NCBI GenBank assembly: GCA_026705345.1
Contig: JAPPAV010000035.1
Span: 104,386-168,385 of the forward strand
DNA from: Gammaproteobacteria bacterium
Lineage (GTDB): Bacteria > Pseudomonadota > Gammaproteobacteria > Pseudomonadales > Azotimanducaceae
DNA: 64,000 bases
Direction of reading: 5' to 3'
The position numbers were made by a program, and so were the translations under genes. Every line of letters starts with the position of its first letter. Positions within the stretch are counted from its first letter, which is position 1. Shown one piece after another: positions 50,880 through 59,971 of the stretch. The notes beneath the pieces were generated by a model. The model was not told where the DNA came from, did no database searches, and saw only the letters and a list, made by a program, of their open reading frames with translations.

Positions 50880-50956
50880 GAAGTTCTCCTGACTTCAGTA
50901 TGAGTCGACCTTAATGATCTGCGCCTGGATAAGCCGGTGGCGTTTGTTGGGGCCGC

Positions 50957-53740
50957 TCACGGCCGCTCCCGATCTCTAGCGTTGCAGTGTGACTTAAGAC
51001 CGATCACCCTTGGCTGCTGAAAGCCCAGGCAAATCGGAAAGCCAGGGCTGCCGCAGTCAAAGGTAATTTCGTCCTGGTTGGTCACGTTGGTTGCAAACAG
51101 TGACGCGCTCCAGTTCTCGTCGGAGCCACTCAGCAGGATGCGCATGTCCGTTTGGCGACGTGAGGGTACTACACTTGGCGCGATGGCAAGCGAACTCAGC
51201 GTACCGGCGAGCGTGGTGTGGTTCACCATAAAGTTAAGCGCCATATCGCCAGCGAACAGCCAGGTGTAATCAAGCGTGATATGGGCGCTCCACTCGGGGG
51301 CGTTTGGCAGTTTGGTCCCGGACGGAATAGCACCCACCGCCTCATCCAGTTCGGCGCGATTGATATCACCACCGAGCGTCATTCGCAGGTTTTCCATCAG
51401 GTTACCCACCAGGTCGACTTCGATGCCGACTGAGTGCGCAGCACCGGCATTGTCGTTGTAGGTACGACTGATGGCAGGCAAGTCGTTCTGTGAGAATCGA
51501 AGGATCGTGTCTTTCCAATCGAAGTAGTAGACCGCCGCGGTCAGGTTCCAACGATCGTCAAATAACCGAGTTTTGATACCGACTTCATAGTTGACCACCT
51601 CGTCACCTTGATAGGACACCAGTGAGGCCGCAAGATCTGCTGCCTGATTTCCCGTCAAGTTGTTGGGATTTGGCGCAAACGGTGTGCCCGGTATGACAGT
51701 GTCACCCGCCTGTCTAAAAGTGTGCTCGTTGGATTCCTGGCCGACGTTGAGGTTACCCGGCCTGAACCCGGTCGTGATGTTGAAGTAGGTGAGCGTTCCA
51801 TCGACGGGATACCAGGCGACCCCCAACTTGGGAGAGAAGACCTTATCGGTGGTTGCTGCCGTACTGCCTTGGAGCGACTGCTCAAGATCCGTATAGCGCC
51901 CACCCAGTGTCACCGAAAACGTATCAGAGAAGGCGAGAGTGGCTTCACCAAATACGCTGATTTGGTTCACCTCATCAAAATGCGAATTTGCGGGATTGGC
52001 GAAAGCCTCTGTATAAAGAGCGGTGATGGCTGGTTGACCGATGAGAGATGGGATCAAGCTAAGCGGCTGGATACTGACCCGATCGTCGTTACTGTCCTTC
52101 CAAAACAATCCCGCCGTCCAGGCCATGGCGCTCTCGGTGGTAGAGACGAGCCGCGCTTCGACCGTGTTGCGATCAGAAGACATGATATCGTTCAGGTTAA
52201 ATCCGGCCAGGTTCTTGATGGGCAGAGAGAATGTGGGGGAAAGGATCCAACCCTCGGCCAACAGTGTCGGAATTTCGGTGGGATTGGCGGGCGCCCTGAT
52301 CAATGTCCTTAACTGGACAAAGGAGTCTATGAACGCAGCGATAGTTGTGGTCGACTCGAGCTCGCTAGCGCGTTTCCGATCCAGGTTTGAGAACGCGAGT
52401 TCCAGGTTGGCAACGTCGAACGCGTAGTCCACCCCCAGGCTAAAGATATTCACTTCGTCCTTGGAGAAGGGTCGCCGCCCAGGCAATCGTACGTTTAGTC
52501 CTTCAGTGAAACGCGATTGCGCCGCCATGCTCCCTTCGGTTTCCAGTTCGGTTTTGTAATAGTTGGCTTCCACGGATAAGTCACGGTTGACTGCCCACAG
52601 CGCGGCGAGTCGACCGCCGGAACTTGCCTCCGAATTGGCGTCTTTCTCGCCCGTGTCGGTCTTGTCGATCCAGCCCTGGCGTTTGGTGGAGAACCCCATC
52701 AAACGAATGGCGAAGTCCTCAGTCACTGGCAAGTTGACGACACCATCAAGGCGACGGCCAAGATCGTCCGATGAACTCATGCTGCTCGTGTTACCCTTGA
52801 TCTTCCAGGTGGTTTCCCCCAACTGGGGCTTTTTCTGGATGAACCGAATGGTCCCGCCAACCGAACCTTCGCCATACAGTGTGCCCTGCGGACCCTTGAG
52901 TACTTCTACACGCTCCATATCGAACATGTTGCCGCCGAACTGCTGGACAGGACTTTGCGCTGACGTCATGGGCACGTCGTCCAGATAGACAGAGACCGCC
53001 GCGGACGTTTGCGCAGAAGGCTCATGGCCCGTTGGCGATGAAACCCCGCGAATCGTGTACCGGTTGCCGCCAGCAAGTTCTCGCTCGGACATGTTGAGAC
53101 CGGTGATGTTCTGAAACAGCCCCCGCATATCCGTTGCACCCAGCGCCTCGATCGTGTCTGAACTGAGTGTACCGATCGACTGTGGCGTGTCCATCAGATC
53201 AGTCTCGCGGTAGGTGGCGGTAACGATGACCTCTTCGATTTCCATCTCATTCGTATCACCGGGCGCCGCGATGGCACCTGCGCCGGAAGTGGCGAATATG
53301 GCCGTAGCGATGGCCGTGCCTAGGCGTTTGAGCAGTGGTGCTTCTTTTGTTTCTGACATATGCGTGTTCTCCTCACTAGATGCAACATTGCGTTGATCCG
53401 GAACGGGATCGATGCGAACGCCAATCACACCGCGTTCGATGGTGCCGACAAGCCCTGTTCCGGCTAACAGCCGGTGCAATCCATCTGCGACGGTGAATTC
53501 GCCAATCAGCGCATTCGCCTCAATGGATGTCACCAACTCAAAGGAGACTAGGAGGGGTGTCGACGTCTGCTGTGCGAAGCGCATCAGCGCATCTTTCGCG
53601 GTCATCTTCGGTATGTCGAAGACCACCGTCGATTTCCCGTCACCGCCGTTTGACGGTGCCGCATTGACTGTGCCGACACCCGCTGCGGTTGTGGCCCAGA
53701 GCCCCATGCACAGGCAGGCGCTGACACAACGGCTCCTCAT
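50957..53740 (-). CDS. TonB-dependent receptor with N-terminal STN signalling domain
   Basis: The long form has 927 residues. A first signal-like segment (VSACLCMGLWATTAAGV) leads to an STN domain (KMTAKDALMRFAQQTSTPLL and IGEFTVADGLHRLLAGTGL, about 40-115). Then, at residue 128, MSETKEAPLLKRLGTAIATA begins a second signal-peptide-like segment ending in SGAGAIAA, with its own GAGGAG ribosome-binding site. The TonB box (IEEVIVTA), plug and barrel follow. It closes with LGFQQPRVIGLKSHCNARDR, longer than a usual barrel end, so the final strand is unclear. Together with FecR and an ECF sigma it should sense and import an inducing ligand. Start choice: full length for the STN, internal start for a conventional 800-residue receptor. 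Confidence 0.85.
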   Translation of the reverse strand: MRSRCVSACLCMGLWATTAAGVGTVNAAPSNGGDGKSTVVFDIPKMTAKDALMRFAQQTSTPLLVSFELVTSIEANALIGEFTVADGLHRLLAGTGLVGTIERGVIGVRIDPVPDQRNVASSEENTHMSETKEAPLLKRLGTAIATAIFATSGAGAIAAPGDTNEMEIEEVIVTATYRETDLMDTPQSIGTLSSDTIEALGATDMRGLFQNITGLNMSERELAGGNRYTIRGVSSPTGHEPSAQTSAAVSVYLDDVPMTSAQSPVQQFGGNMFDMERVEVLKGPQGTLYGEGSVGGTIRFIQKKPQLGETTWKIKGNTSSMSSSDDLGRRLDGVVNLPVTEDFAIRLMGFSTKRQGWIDKTDTGEKDANSEASSGGRLAALWAVNRDLSVEANYYKTELETEGSMAAQSRFTEGLNVRLPGRRPFSKDEVNIFSLGVDYAFDVANLELAFSNLDRKRASELESTTTIAAFIDSFVQLRTLIRAPANPTEIPTLLAEGWILSPTFSLPIKNLAGFNLNDIMSSDRNTVEARLVSTTESAMAWTAGLFWKDSNDDRVSIQPLSLIPSLIGQPAITALYTEAFANPANSHFDEVNQISVFGEATLAFSDTFSVTLGGRYTDLEQSLQGSTAATTDKVFSPKLGVAWYPVDGTLTYFNITTGFRPGNLNVGQESNEHTFRQAGDTVIPGTPFAPNPNNLTGNQAADLAASLVSYQGDEVVNYEVGIKTRLFDDRWNLTAAVYYFDWKDTILRFSQNDLPAISRTYNDNAGAAHSVGIEVDLVGNLMENLRMTLGGDINRAELDEAVGAIPSGTKLPNAPEWSAHITLDYTWLFAGDMALNFMVNHTTLAGTLSSLAIAPSVVPSRRQTDMRILLSGSDENWSASLFATNVTNQDEITFDCGSPGFPICLGFQQPRVIGLKSHCNARDRERP
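53369..53374 (-). promoter_or_regulatory. Internal ribosome-binding site in the TonB receptor gene
   Basis: GAGGAG lies 9 bases before the internal ATG at 53359 on the minus strand, an ideal spacing. It sits between the STN domain and a second signal-peptide-like segment, so the receptor may be made both with and without the STN, or this may be a relic of two genes. Confidence 0.6.
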
Positions 53741-53898
53741 CTCCAAACCCACGAACGGTAAAAACCTGACAGCGGTGCACTGATTATCATCCGCCCGTTG
53801 TAGACAAAGGCAATCAAGCACAGTGTTTCCACTACTCGGGCTAACAATAATATTCGAAATCCCCGGCAACCCGCCGTCTGACCCCCAGATCAAGGCTG

Positions 53899-54921
53899 TC
53901 AGCCCGGCGGCGATTTACGATAGAGGTAGATGCTACCGTCCGCCTCTGTTCTGGCCGCAATATCGACGTAGTCCTCCAGGGCCCGGATGAACTGCGGCGT
54001 GTCGCCAACCGGGAACCAGCCCAGGACCTTGAGTTCGCGTATGTCATTGCTCAGCATGATTCGCCTGTCGCTGTATCGTGCGAATTCTTGGACGACGGAT
54101 TCCAGCGGTTCGCCGCTAAAGATCAGCCCGCCCGTCTGCCAGGAGAGGCGCTTATCGATTTCGGCCTTCTCAATGGCTTCGACCAGGATTCTGTCGGCAT
54201 CGAACACCGCATTGCGTCCCGCCTGCACGATCGCATCGGTCTTCGGCACAGGGATTACGTGCGGATCGGTTTGCGCTTCCAGAACCGCCAGCCTGACCTG
54301 CCCCTCTGTCACGGTAACCTCCGTCGCTTCGCCGACAAAGACTCTAAAGGCGGTTCCGATCGCTTCGATCATGTGATTACCGGTGTACACTCGGAACGGC
54401 CGAGAACGATCCTTCGCGACCACGAAATGGGCTTCGCCCTTTTGCAGTTTGATTGCGCGCTCGGTGCGCGAGTAGTCCGTGGTAATGCCGCTATTGGTGT
54501 TGAGCTGCACGGTCGAGCCGTCCGCAAGCGTGACCTGTTTGCTCTGACCGATCTCGGTGTGCACTGCGAGCCGCTCAGTCTGTGGCTGCAAACGCAGGTC
54601 AACGAGAAAACCGAACGCCAACACGATCAGACACGCTGCGGCGAGACCGCCCCAGGCGCGACCGGGATGGATCTTCGCCCAGGCGGTAACCACGCCACCC
54701 AAAGTAAAGGGCTCGGTGTCACCGGTACGTTCGGTCACAGCGCCCGCATGTAGCCAGACCCGGGCGTGTGCGTTAAATTCTCGGCGGTGGTGATCGCTGG
54801 CATGCAGCCAGTGTTCAAAAGCATAGGCGTCATCGCCCGACAATGGGCCAGCATTGAGCTTGACCACCCATGCGGCGGCCTCGTCTTTGATCTGCGCTTG
54901 TTTCGCGTCCGTATCGTTCAT
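53899..54921 (-). CDS. FecR-type anti-sigma factor/sigma regulator
   Basis: FecR proteins receive the signal from an STN-bearing receptor and control a partner ECF sigma factor. The N-terminal cytosolic part (EAAAWVVKLNAGPLSGDDAYAF) is followed by a single transmembrane helix (GGLAAACLIVLAFGFLVD, about 91-108). The FecR domain follows (VTLADGSTVQLNTNSGITTDY, GEAHFVVAKDRSRPFRVYTG). The C-terminal STN-binding segment (FSGEPLESVVQEFARYS) is present. ATG overlaps the sigma gene stop by 4 bases. Confidence 0.9.
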   Translation of the reverse strand: MNDTDAKQAQIKDEAAAWVVKLNAGPLSGDDAYAFEHWLHASDHHRREFNAHARVWLHAGAVTERTGDTEPFTLGGVVTAWAKIHPGRAWGGLAAACLIVLAFGFLVDLRLQPQTERLAVHTEIGQSKQVTLADGSTVQLNTNSGITTDYSRTERAIKLQKGEAHFVVAKDRSRPFRVYTGNHMIEAIGTAFRVFVGEATEVTVTEGQVRLAVLEAQTDPHVIPVPKTDAIVQAGRNAVFDADRILVEAIEKAEIDKRLSWQTGGLIFSGEPLESVVQEFARYSDRRIMLSNDIRELKVLGWFPVGDTPQFIRALEDYVDIAARTEADGSIYLYRKSPPG

Positions 54922-55529
54922 TGTCCTCTTCCGCCATCATGGCGTTGTCTGTAGTCGTCAAGGTGTGAGACTTTCCTACCGGTTGTCTCACTCGTTGTAT
55001 CAAAACCCTTACTGACCAGGTAATCCGTACACCGGCGCAGTGCCTTCGCGAGATGCTTTTCGACGGTGCTGGTTGATATATCCAGCCTACTTGCGATCTC
55101 CTTGTAGGTCAGACCATCGTATCGTTGCATCATAAACACTCGCCGGCATTGCGGCGGCAGTGTAGCTACCGCTTCACCGAAGGCGCCGAGTTTGTCACGA
55201 CTGTATTGCTGATCACCCAGGTCACCCGACGTCTCCTGCCATTTACCGGTAATCGAGTCGTCGACAATCCCCACATTCTCGATGAAAACAATCCGCTGGC
55301 GCTTTTTCTTGTTGAGCGCGATGTTTCGCGCCACACGGAACAGGTACGCCTTCGGCGATTCGATCGCTACACCCTTTTCAATCTCGGAGGTGAGCGCGTC
55401 CGCAAAGGCCTGTTGCAGGGTATCCTCAATGTCCTCGCGCTGTACGAAGAACGTCGCGATATAACGGGTAAGTGCCGCTTTGTTGGCAACGAACGCGTCG
55501 ATCAGTGTTGTGCGATTGCGATCTGTCAA
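54918..55529 (-). CDS. ECF-type RNA polymerase sigma factor (FecI-like)
   Basis: The conserved sigma regions are seen: region 2 (DIEDTLQQAFADALTSE, AYLFRVARNIALNKKKR) and region 4 (LPPQCRRVFMMQRYDGLTYK, EIASRLDISTSTVEKHLAKA). The start is uncertain. TTG at 55529 (MTDRNRTTLIDAF) has CAGGGG before it and gives 203 residues, a usual length. An ATG at 55652 would add 41 residues that do not look like a sigma factor. It leads the sigma-FecR-receptor-PhyH operon; FecR follows with an ATGA overlap. Confidence 0.85.
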   Translation of the reverse strand: MTDRNRTTLIDAFVANKAALTRYIATFFVQREDIEDTLQQAFADALTSEIEKGVAIESPKAYLFRVARNIALNKKKRQRIVFIENVGIVDDSITGKWQETSGDLGDQQYSRDKLGAFGEAVATLPPQCRRVFMMQRYDGLTYKEIASRLDISTSTVEKHLAKALRRCTDYLVSKGFDTTSETTGRKVSHLDDYRQRHDGGRGQ

Positions 55530-55609
55530 ACCCCTGAGCCCTGGGCCTGCATGAGTGAAACGTATACCTATCCGAAAGGGTAGGCAATTGGCGGAGGCAA
55601 AACCCCCAC

Positions 55610-55621
55610 TCTCACGTGAGA
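55610..55621. promoter_or_regulatory. 12-base palindrome before the ECF sigma gene
   Basis: TCTCACGTGAGA is a perfect palindrome about 80 bases upstream of the proposed sigma start. It could be an operator for the sensory operon; no known consensus is claimed. Confidence 0.4.
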
Positions 55622-55652
55622 AAAGTGCAAGCGAATTGTTAAACGACCTCAT

Positions 55653-56126
55653 TTGATCGCTAGGGCGAAGACATCTCTACCAGCACATCAAGAACCTGTT
55701 CATGGCAGGCGTCGCCTCGATGATCGCCGGCGGATTTGCGATAGCCGACGACCAGCCGTACGAGATCTACTACCTGTTGCTCCTGTCGGAAGTGTCCTCT
55801 ACCTAATCACCGCAGGCATGTTGCGGACGGTGGACACCATGTTTCGGGCAGTGACCGCAGTGTCGGACGGGGGATCAACCAATGCGGGGAGGCGGCGTTG
55901 GGGATTCGGCGGCGGAGCAAACGCTGGTTTTCAACTTAATACGGCTTTTGTGAGAGCGTGGTGTGAGCAAAGACGCTCGCGTGCCTTTCGTGCATGGACG
56001 GTGGGCTTGCTGTGGGGCGACCTAGGGTTGGGCGTCGTCCTCGTTTGCTGGTGGGCTTGGCAACCAGCGTATTTGTTCCCTCCCGGCGCGTCGCCGTAGT
56101 GGTCGAAATCGCCGAAGCGCCTTAGC
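55653..56126. other. No confident gene; possible decayed coding DNA
   Basis: This stretch of nearly 500 bases lies between the ECF sigma gene and the GH32 remnant. Two short frames look protein-like (MAGVASMIAGGFAIADDQPY from about 55699, and a hydrophobic end around WTVGLLWGDLGLGVVLVCWW), but I recognise neither and they lie in different frames. No clear start, domain or terminator is seen. Given the remnants on both sides it is probably scar DNA. Confidence 0.5.
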
Positions 56127-56405
56127 TCAAGTCCAAATGGAAGCGACCTCACGCAGCTCGAAGTCCTCGATGATCTGCTCGCCCTCGTAGGACTGGAAAA
56201 CTAGGGGATGTACGTACCCGCTCGGTAAGAAACAGTACGAGGCGGAAATCCTTCCTTGGTTGATGAATAACTCAACCGACGTCTTGTCGACTAATAGGCG
56301 AACGGACAGTTGCGCCTCGTCTGGCAGGGAGACCGGGTCGTTCGTCCAGTTCTCCCGGGGCGAGAAGTGGAACTGCGGTCGGTGCAGTTCTTGGTAGAGC
56401 TCCAT
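56127..56405 (-). pseudogene. Internally deleted GH32 (fructosidase/levanase-type) gene
   Basis: The N-terminus (ELYQELHRPQFHFSPRENW, then TNDP) is the family's catalytic-nucleophile block, normally WMNDPNG. The next residues (AQLSVRLLVDKTSVELFINQ) already belong to the C-terminal beta-sandwich of GH32, usually 350 or more residues later. So about three quarters of the gene is missing, joined in frame after NDP. The 93-residue product cannot be an active hydrolase. Confidence 0.8.
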
Positions 56406-56571
56406 AGTTGGACACCTGATCGTGGTCAGCCCATATGGTAGATCGCGGACACCTCCGTGTGGGACGGCCTTGCCCTCTACCACTGCCGGCGATTGCGTGC
56501 GTCGCCTCCGTTAACGTATGGTCAGCCGTCGGGCTGGTGGCGGATCACCGGCCCAAACAGGGAGGACGAAA

Positions 56572-57372
56572 ATGATTCTGGCCAACACGTTCCGGGAGAA
56601 GCTCGACCGGGGCGAACCCACTGTCGGCACCCATTTTCTGTTCGCGGACACCGATGTGCCCGAGATCATCGGCGACACCGGCATGTTCGACTACGCCGAA
56701 TACGTCGCCGAGTACTCGGCGTTCGACATGCGGCTGCTCTACGAGCTGGCGCGGTCGGCGCAGTGCGGGAGCAACCTGCCGCTGATGATCAAGTTGGATC
56801 AGGAGGCGCAGAGTTTCTGGGCGCAGGTGGCGCTCGGTGCGGGCTTCAAGTCCGTGCTGTTCACCGATGTGCGCACGCCCGAGGATGTGGACGACTGCCA
56901 CCGCGCCATCGCGCCGGACACGCCCAATACCGGCGGCCTGATGGGCGTCAAGCTGCGACGCCCGGCGCTCGGCAGCTACAGCATGGACGGCTACCTCGAG
57001 GATCTCGAGTCGATCGTCTTCGCCATCATGATCGAGAAGAACATCACGGTCGAAGGCATCGACGAAGTGCTCGAACGCGCCAAGGAACGGGGTGTTGCGA
57101 TGACGCAATGGGGTCCGGCGGACTTCAGCTTCTCGCGCGGCCAGATGCGGCTCATGGGTTCACCGGAGATTCGGCAATTCGAGGAACGCGTCATCGCCAA
57201 GTCGCTGGAGTACGGCATCCGGCCCCGCATCGAGATCGGCGCCGTCGAGCAGGCCAAGCGCTACATCGACCTGGGCGTGCGTGATTTTTGCATCGGCTGG
57301 GACCGGATGATTGTCCGGGCCGCCTGGATGAATCTCGGCGAGGGGATGAAGAAGGCGCTCGAGGGGTTGTAG
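56572..57372 (+). CDS. HpcH/HpaI-type aldolase (class II, metal-dependent)
   Basis: The family cleaves or forms 2-keto-3-deoxy acids with a divalent metal. LANTFREKLDRGEPTVGTHF at the start, MFDYAEYVAEYSAFDMRLLY, LMIKLDQEAQSFWAQVALGA and GVRDFCIGWDRMI at the end are the conserved blocks, though the usual E and D metal ligands are partly shifted. ATG at 56572 has GGGAGGACGAAA upstream, giving 266 residues. The substrate is not recognisable. MetY-like gene follows at 110 bases. Confidence 0.82.
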   Translation: MILANTFREKLDRGEPTVGTHFLFADTDVPEIIGDTGMFDYAEYVAEYSAFDMRLLYELARSAQCGSNLPLMIKLDQEAQSFWAQVALGAGFKSVLFTDVRTPEDVDDCHRAIAPDTPNTGGLMGVKLRRPALGSYSMDGYLEDLESIVFAIMIEKNITVEGIDEVLERAKERGVAMTQWGPADFSFSRGQMRLMGSPEIRQFEERVIAKSLEYGIRPRIEIGAVEQAKRYIDLGVRDFCIGWDRMIVRAAWMNLGEGMKKALEGL

Positions 57373-57482
57373 ACCCCGGTTCTCTCGCACCTAACAACCG
57401 AGTCGTCAACTTGACGGCCGACATGGCCGTTGGGATCGTATTGGTTCGGCGAATCGAAAAACCAAGCAAGAAGGAAGAAATC

Positions 57483-58757
57483 TTGAAAGACGAAACCATT
57501 GCCATTCACGGCGGCTACGAATCGGAACCCACCACCAAGGCCGTGGCGGTTCCCATCTACCAAACCGTTTCCTACGAGTTCGACGACGCCCAGCACGGCG
57601 CCGACCTGTTCAATCTGGCCGTGCCGGGGAACATCTACACGCGGATCATGAACCCGACGCAAGCCGTGCTCGAAGAACGTATCACCGGGCTCGAGAAGGG
57701 GGTCGGTTCGCTGGTGTTGTCGGCAGGCAGCGCCGCGATCAACTACTCGATCCTGAATTTGGCCGAGGCAGGCGACAATATCGTCACCGTGCCGCAGCTC
57801 TATGGCGGCACGTACACGCTCTTCGCGCACATGCTGCCGAAGCAGGGGATCGAGGTCCGGTTCGCCGAAGGCGACAGCGCGGCGGATTTGGAGAAGCACG
57901 TCGATGACCGGACGAAGGCGGTGTTCTGCGAGAGCATCGGCAACCCGGCGGGCAATATCGTCGACCTGCAACCCATCGCCGACATGGCGCACTCACATGG
58001 CGTGGCCACCATCGTCGACAACACGGTGCCGACGCCGGTGCTCTTGAAGCCCGTCGAGCACGGTTGGGACATCGTCGTCCACTCCATGACCAAGTACATG
58101 GGTGGCCACGGCAACTCGCTCGGTGGAGCGATTGTCGACGGGGGCAAGTTCGACTGGTCCGAACAAGCCAAACGCTACCCGATGTTCACGACGCCGGAGG
58201 CGAGCTACCACGGCGTGGTGTACACGGACGCCTTGGGGCCGGCCGCCTACATCGGTCGGGCGCGGACCGTGCCGCTGCGCAACACCGGCTCGGCAATTTC
58301 CCCGTTCAACGCGTTCCTGGTGATGCAGGGCGTCGAAACGCTGTCGCTACGCATGGAGCAGCACTGTGCAAATACCTTGGCGGCAGCGAAACACCTGCAA
58401 GGCCATTCGAAGGTGTCGTGGGTGAACTATGCCGGATTGCCGGGCGACCGCTACCACGACCTGGCCGTCAGGTACATGGACGGCAAGGCCTCGGGCATTC
58501 TCACCTTCGGAGTGAAGGGCGGTTTTGACGCCGGCGTGAAGTTCTACGATGCGCTCAAGCTCTTCAAGCGGCTGGTGAACATCGGCGATGCCAAGTCGCT
58601 GTCCTGCCATCCGGCCTCGACGACCCACCGGCAGTTGACCGAGGAGGAGCAGGAGAGCGTTGGCGTCACCCCGGAGATGATCCGGCTCTCGGTCGGCATC
58701 GAGCACATCGACGACATCCTCGAGGATCTCGACCAGGCGTTGCACCAGGTCTCCTGA
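57483..58757 (+). CDS. metY: O-acetylhomoserine aminocarboxypropyltransferase / sulfhydrylase
   Basis: A PLP enzyme that makes homocysteine (or cysteine analogues) from O-acetylhomoserine and sulfide. It has GNIYTRIMNPTQAVLEERI, LSAGSAAINYSILNLAEAGD, the PLP aspartate region IVDNTVPTP and the lysine site HSMTKYMGGHGNS (about residue 203). The C-terminal LSCHPASTTHRQL and IRLSVGIEHIDDILEDL are typical of MetY. TTG at 57483 is favoured because AAGGAAGAAA precedes it, giving 424 residues, the normal length; an ATG 60 bases upstream is the alternative. Confidence 0.9.
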   Translation: MKDETIAIHGGYESEPTTKAVAVPIYQTVSYEFDDAQHGADLFNLAVPGNIYTRIMNPTQAVLEERITGLEKGVGSLVLSAGSAAINYSILNLAEAGDNIVTVPQLYGGTYTLFAHMLPKQGIEVRFAEGDSAADLEKHVDDRTKAVFCESIGNPAGNIVDLQPIADMAHSHGVATIVDNTVPTPVLLKPVEHGWDIVVHSMTKYMGGHGNSLGGAIVDGGKFDWSEQAKRYPMFTTPEASYHGVVYTDALGPAAYIGRARTVPLRNTGSAISPFNAFLVMQGVETLSLRMEQHCANTLAAAKHLQGHSKVSWVNYAGLPGDRYHDLAVRYMDGKASGILTFGVKGGFDAGVKFYDALKLFKRLVNIGDAKSLSCHPASTTHRQLTEEEQESVGVTPEMIRLSVGIEHIDDILEDLDQALHQVS

Positions 58758-58764
58758 GCGGATC

Positions 58765-58790
58765 GTATGGGACGGGCTTGTTCCCCGCCC
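58765..58790 (+). repeat. Short palindromic repeat, family A (variant)
   Basis: GTATGGGACGGG with CTTGT loop and CCCCGCCC closing, i.e. several changes from the perfect form. It is 8 bases after the metY stop. Confidence 0.6.
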
Positions 58791-58811
58791 AGACGTGCAG
58801 GGAAACAGGTC

Positions 58812-58836
58812 GTAGGGGACGGGCTTGTCCCGTCCC
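58812..58836 (+). repeat. Short palindromic repeat, family A
   Basis: Perfect copy 21 bases beyond the variant copy and in the same orientation, making a tandem pair between convergent genes. Confidence 0.8.
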
Positions 58837-58923
58837 GTTGTTCAGGAAGCGGACGGGTCCGGCGCGGGCGACCACGGGTCATGGCAGCCTTCGTCACCTT
58901 ACAAGGCCGCGATCCCGCTTGGG

Positions 58924-59892
58924 TCAAAGACGATAGTTCAGCCTCAGCCCGACATGCGACCGGTTCGTGTCCTCTGTGCCCACATGCCAGCGAACGGGCT
59001 CGCTGCCGTCGCGACGCAGTCCGGACGGGTGGCCGCGTAGGGTGATGTAGGAGCCCCCGTCGCCGAACTCCGAGGATCGAACGTGCCGCGCCCGAATCTC
59101 CAGCGACATCCGTTCGGTCAGCGCATAGCCGATTCCGACGGTTACGTGGGCTGCGGCTAGGCGGTCGCGCAAACTTTTCCGGGCACGCGTGTCGCCGCCG
59201 ACCAGGTTGCGCCGGATCTCGTCCTCGTTGGGCAGGCCGGCGCCCGCGTATATGACGTCGTCGAGGTTGTCCGTTCGCTCCCAGAGTACGTCGTAGTCCA
59301 TGCTGGCGAAGCCGACGCCGGCGCCGATGCCGACAAACGGCGTGAAACGGCTCCGGTTGGGCATGTCGACGTACGCGGTGACGAACAGGCCGAGGAACTC
59401 GGCGCGACCGATTCGTTCGTAGGCATCGGCAAGTTCGGGTGCCGCGACGCTGTCGTAGGGGACGCCGGAAGGCGCAATGATGGGAGACGAAGTGTCCCGG
59501 CCGACGCTGCCGTAATCGGCTTCCAGTTCGACGCGAAACCGCTCCCCGAAACGCTCCCCGAAACGATAGCCCAGGGCGACGCCGGCTTGCGCACCCCACG
59601 CACTGGCGAATCCGCTTGACCACGCATCCGCCGCGCCGACGGACCGGTCGGGAGCGGTGCAAGCCGGGAGTTCGGCATAGCGCGGGTTGATGTACTCATC
59701 GCAACGGCTCGCGCGGTCGTCATCCCCGGAGACTAGGCGCATCGCCGCCAACCGGTCGCCGCCAACCGAGGTGCCGAGGTAGAAGTCGGCGTTCATCTTG
59801 GTCCCGAGCAGGGCGCCAACGCAGGCTAGCGCGACCGCAAGATGGCGTCTGCGGCCCTCGCGGGCGCATTTCGTGCTGCCTGTGATCCTCAA
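58924..59892 (-). CDS. Outer-membrane beta-barrel protein
   Basis: A signal-peptide-like N-terminus (RRRHLAVALACVGALLGTKMNA) is followed by DFYLGTSVGG, a typical first barrel strand. Alternating strands follow, such as AQAGVALGYRFGERFGERFRV, FTPFVGIGAGVGFASMDYDV and HVTVGIGYALTERMSLEIRA, ending in SHVGLRLNYRL with a terminal hydrophobic residue as in many barrels. TTG at 59892 is chosen to include the signal; the codon is inferred. A 12-base tandem duplication makes GERFGERF at about 113-120. Function unknown; it resembles small OmpA/Lom-like barrels. Confidence 0.75.
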   Translation of the reverse strand: MRITGSTKCAREGRRRHLAVALACVGALLGTKMNADFYLGTSVGGDRLAAMRLVSGDDDRASRCDEYINPRYAELPACTAPDRSVGAADAWSSGFASAWGAQAGVALGYRFGERFGERFRVELEADYGSVGRDTSSPIIAPSGVPYDSVAAPELADAYERIGRAEFLGLFVTAYVDMPNRSRFTPFVGIGAGVGFASMDYDVLWERTDNLDDVIYAGAGLPNEDEIRRNLVGGDTRARKSLRDRLAAAHVTVGIGYALTERMSLEIRARHVRSSEFGDGGSYITLRGHPSGLRRDGSEPVRWHVGTEDTNRSHVGLRLNYRL

Positions 59893-59971
59893 CCCCCTCG
59901 ACTGGACCGACGCCGTACCATAACGCACCGTCGCAAGGGCACAAGCCCGCAATGCTCTCGATGGAGTTCGG

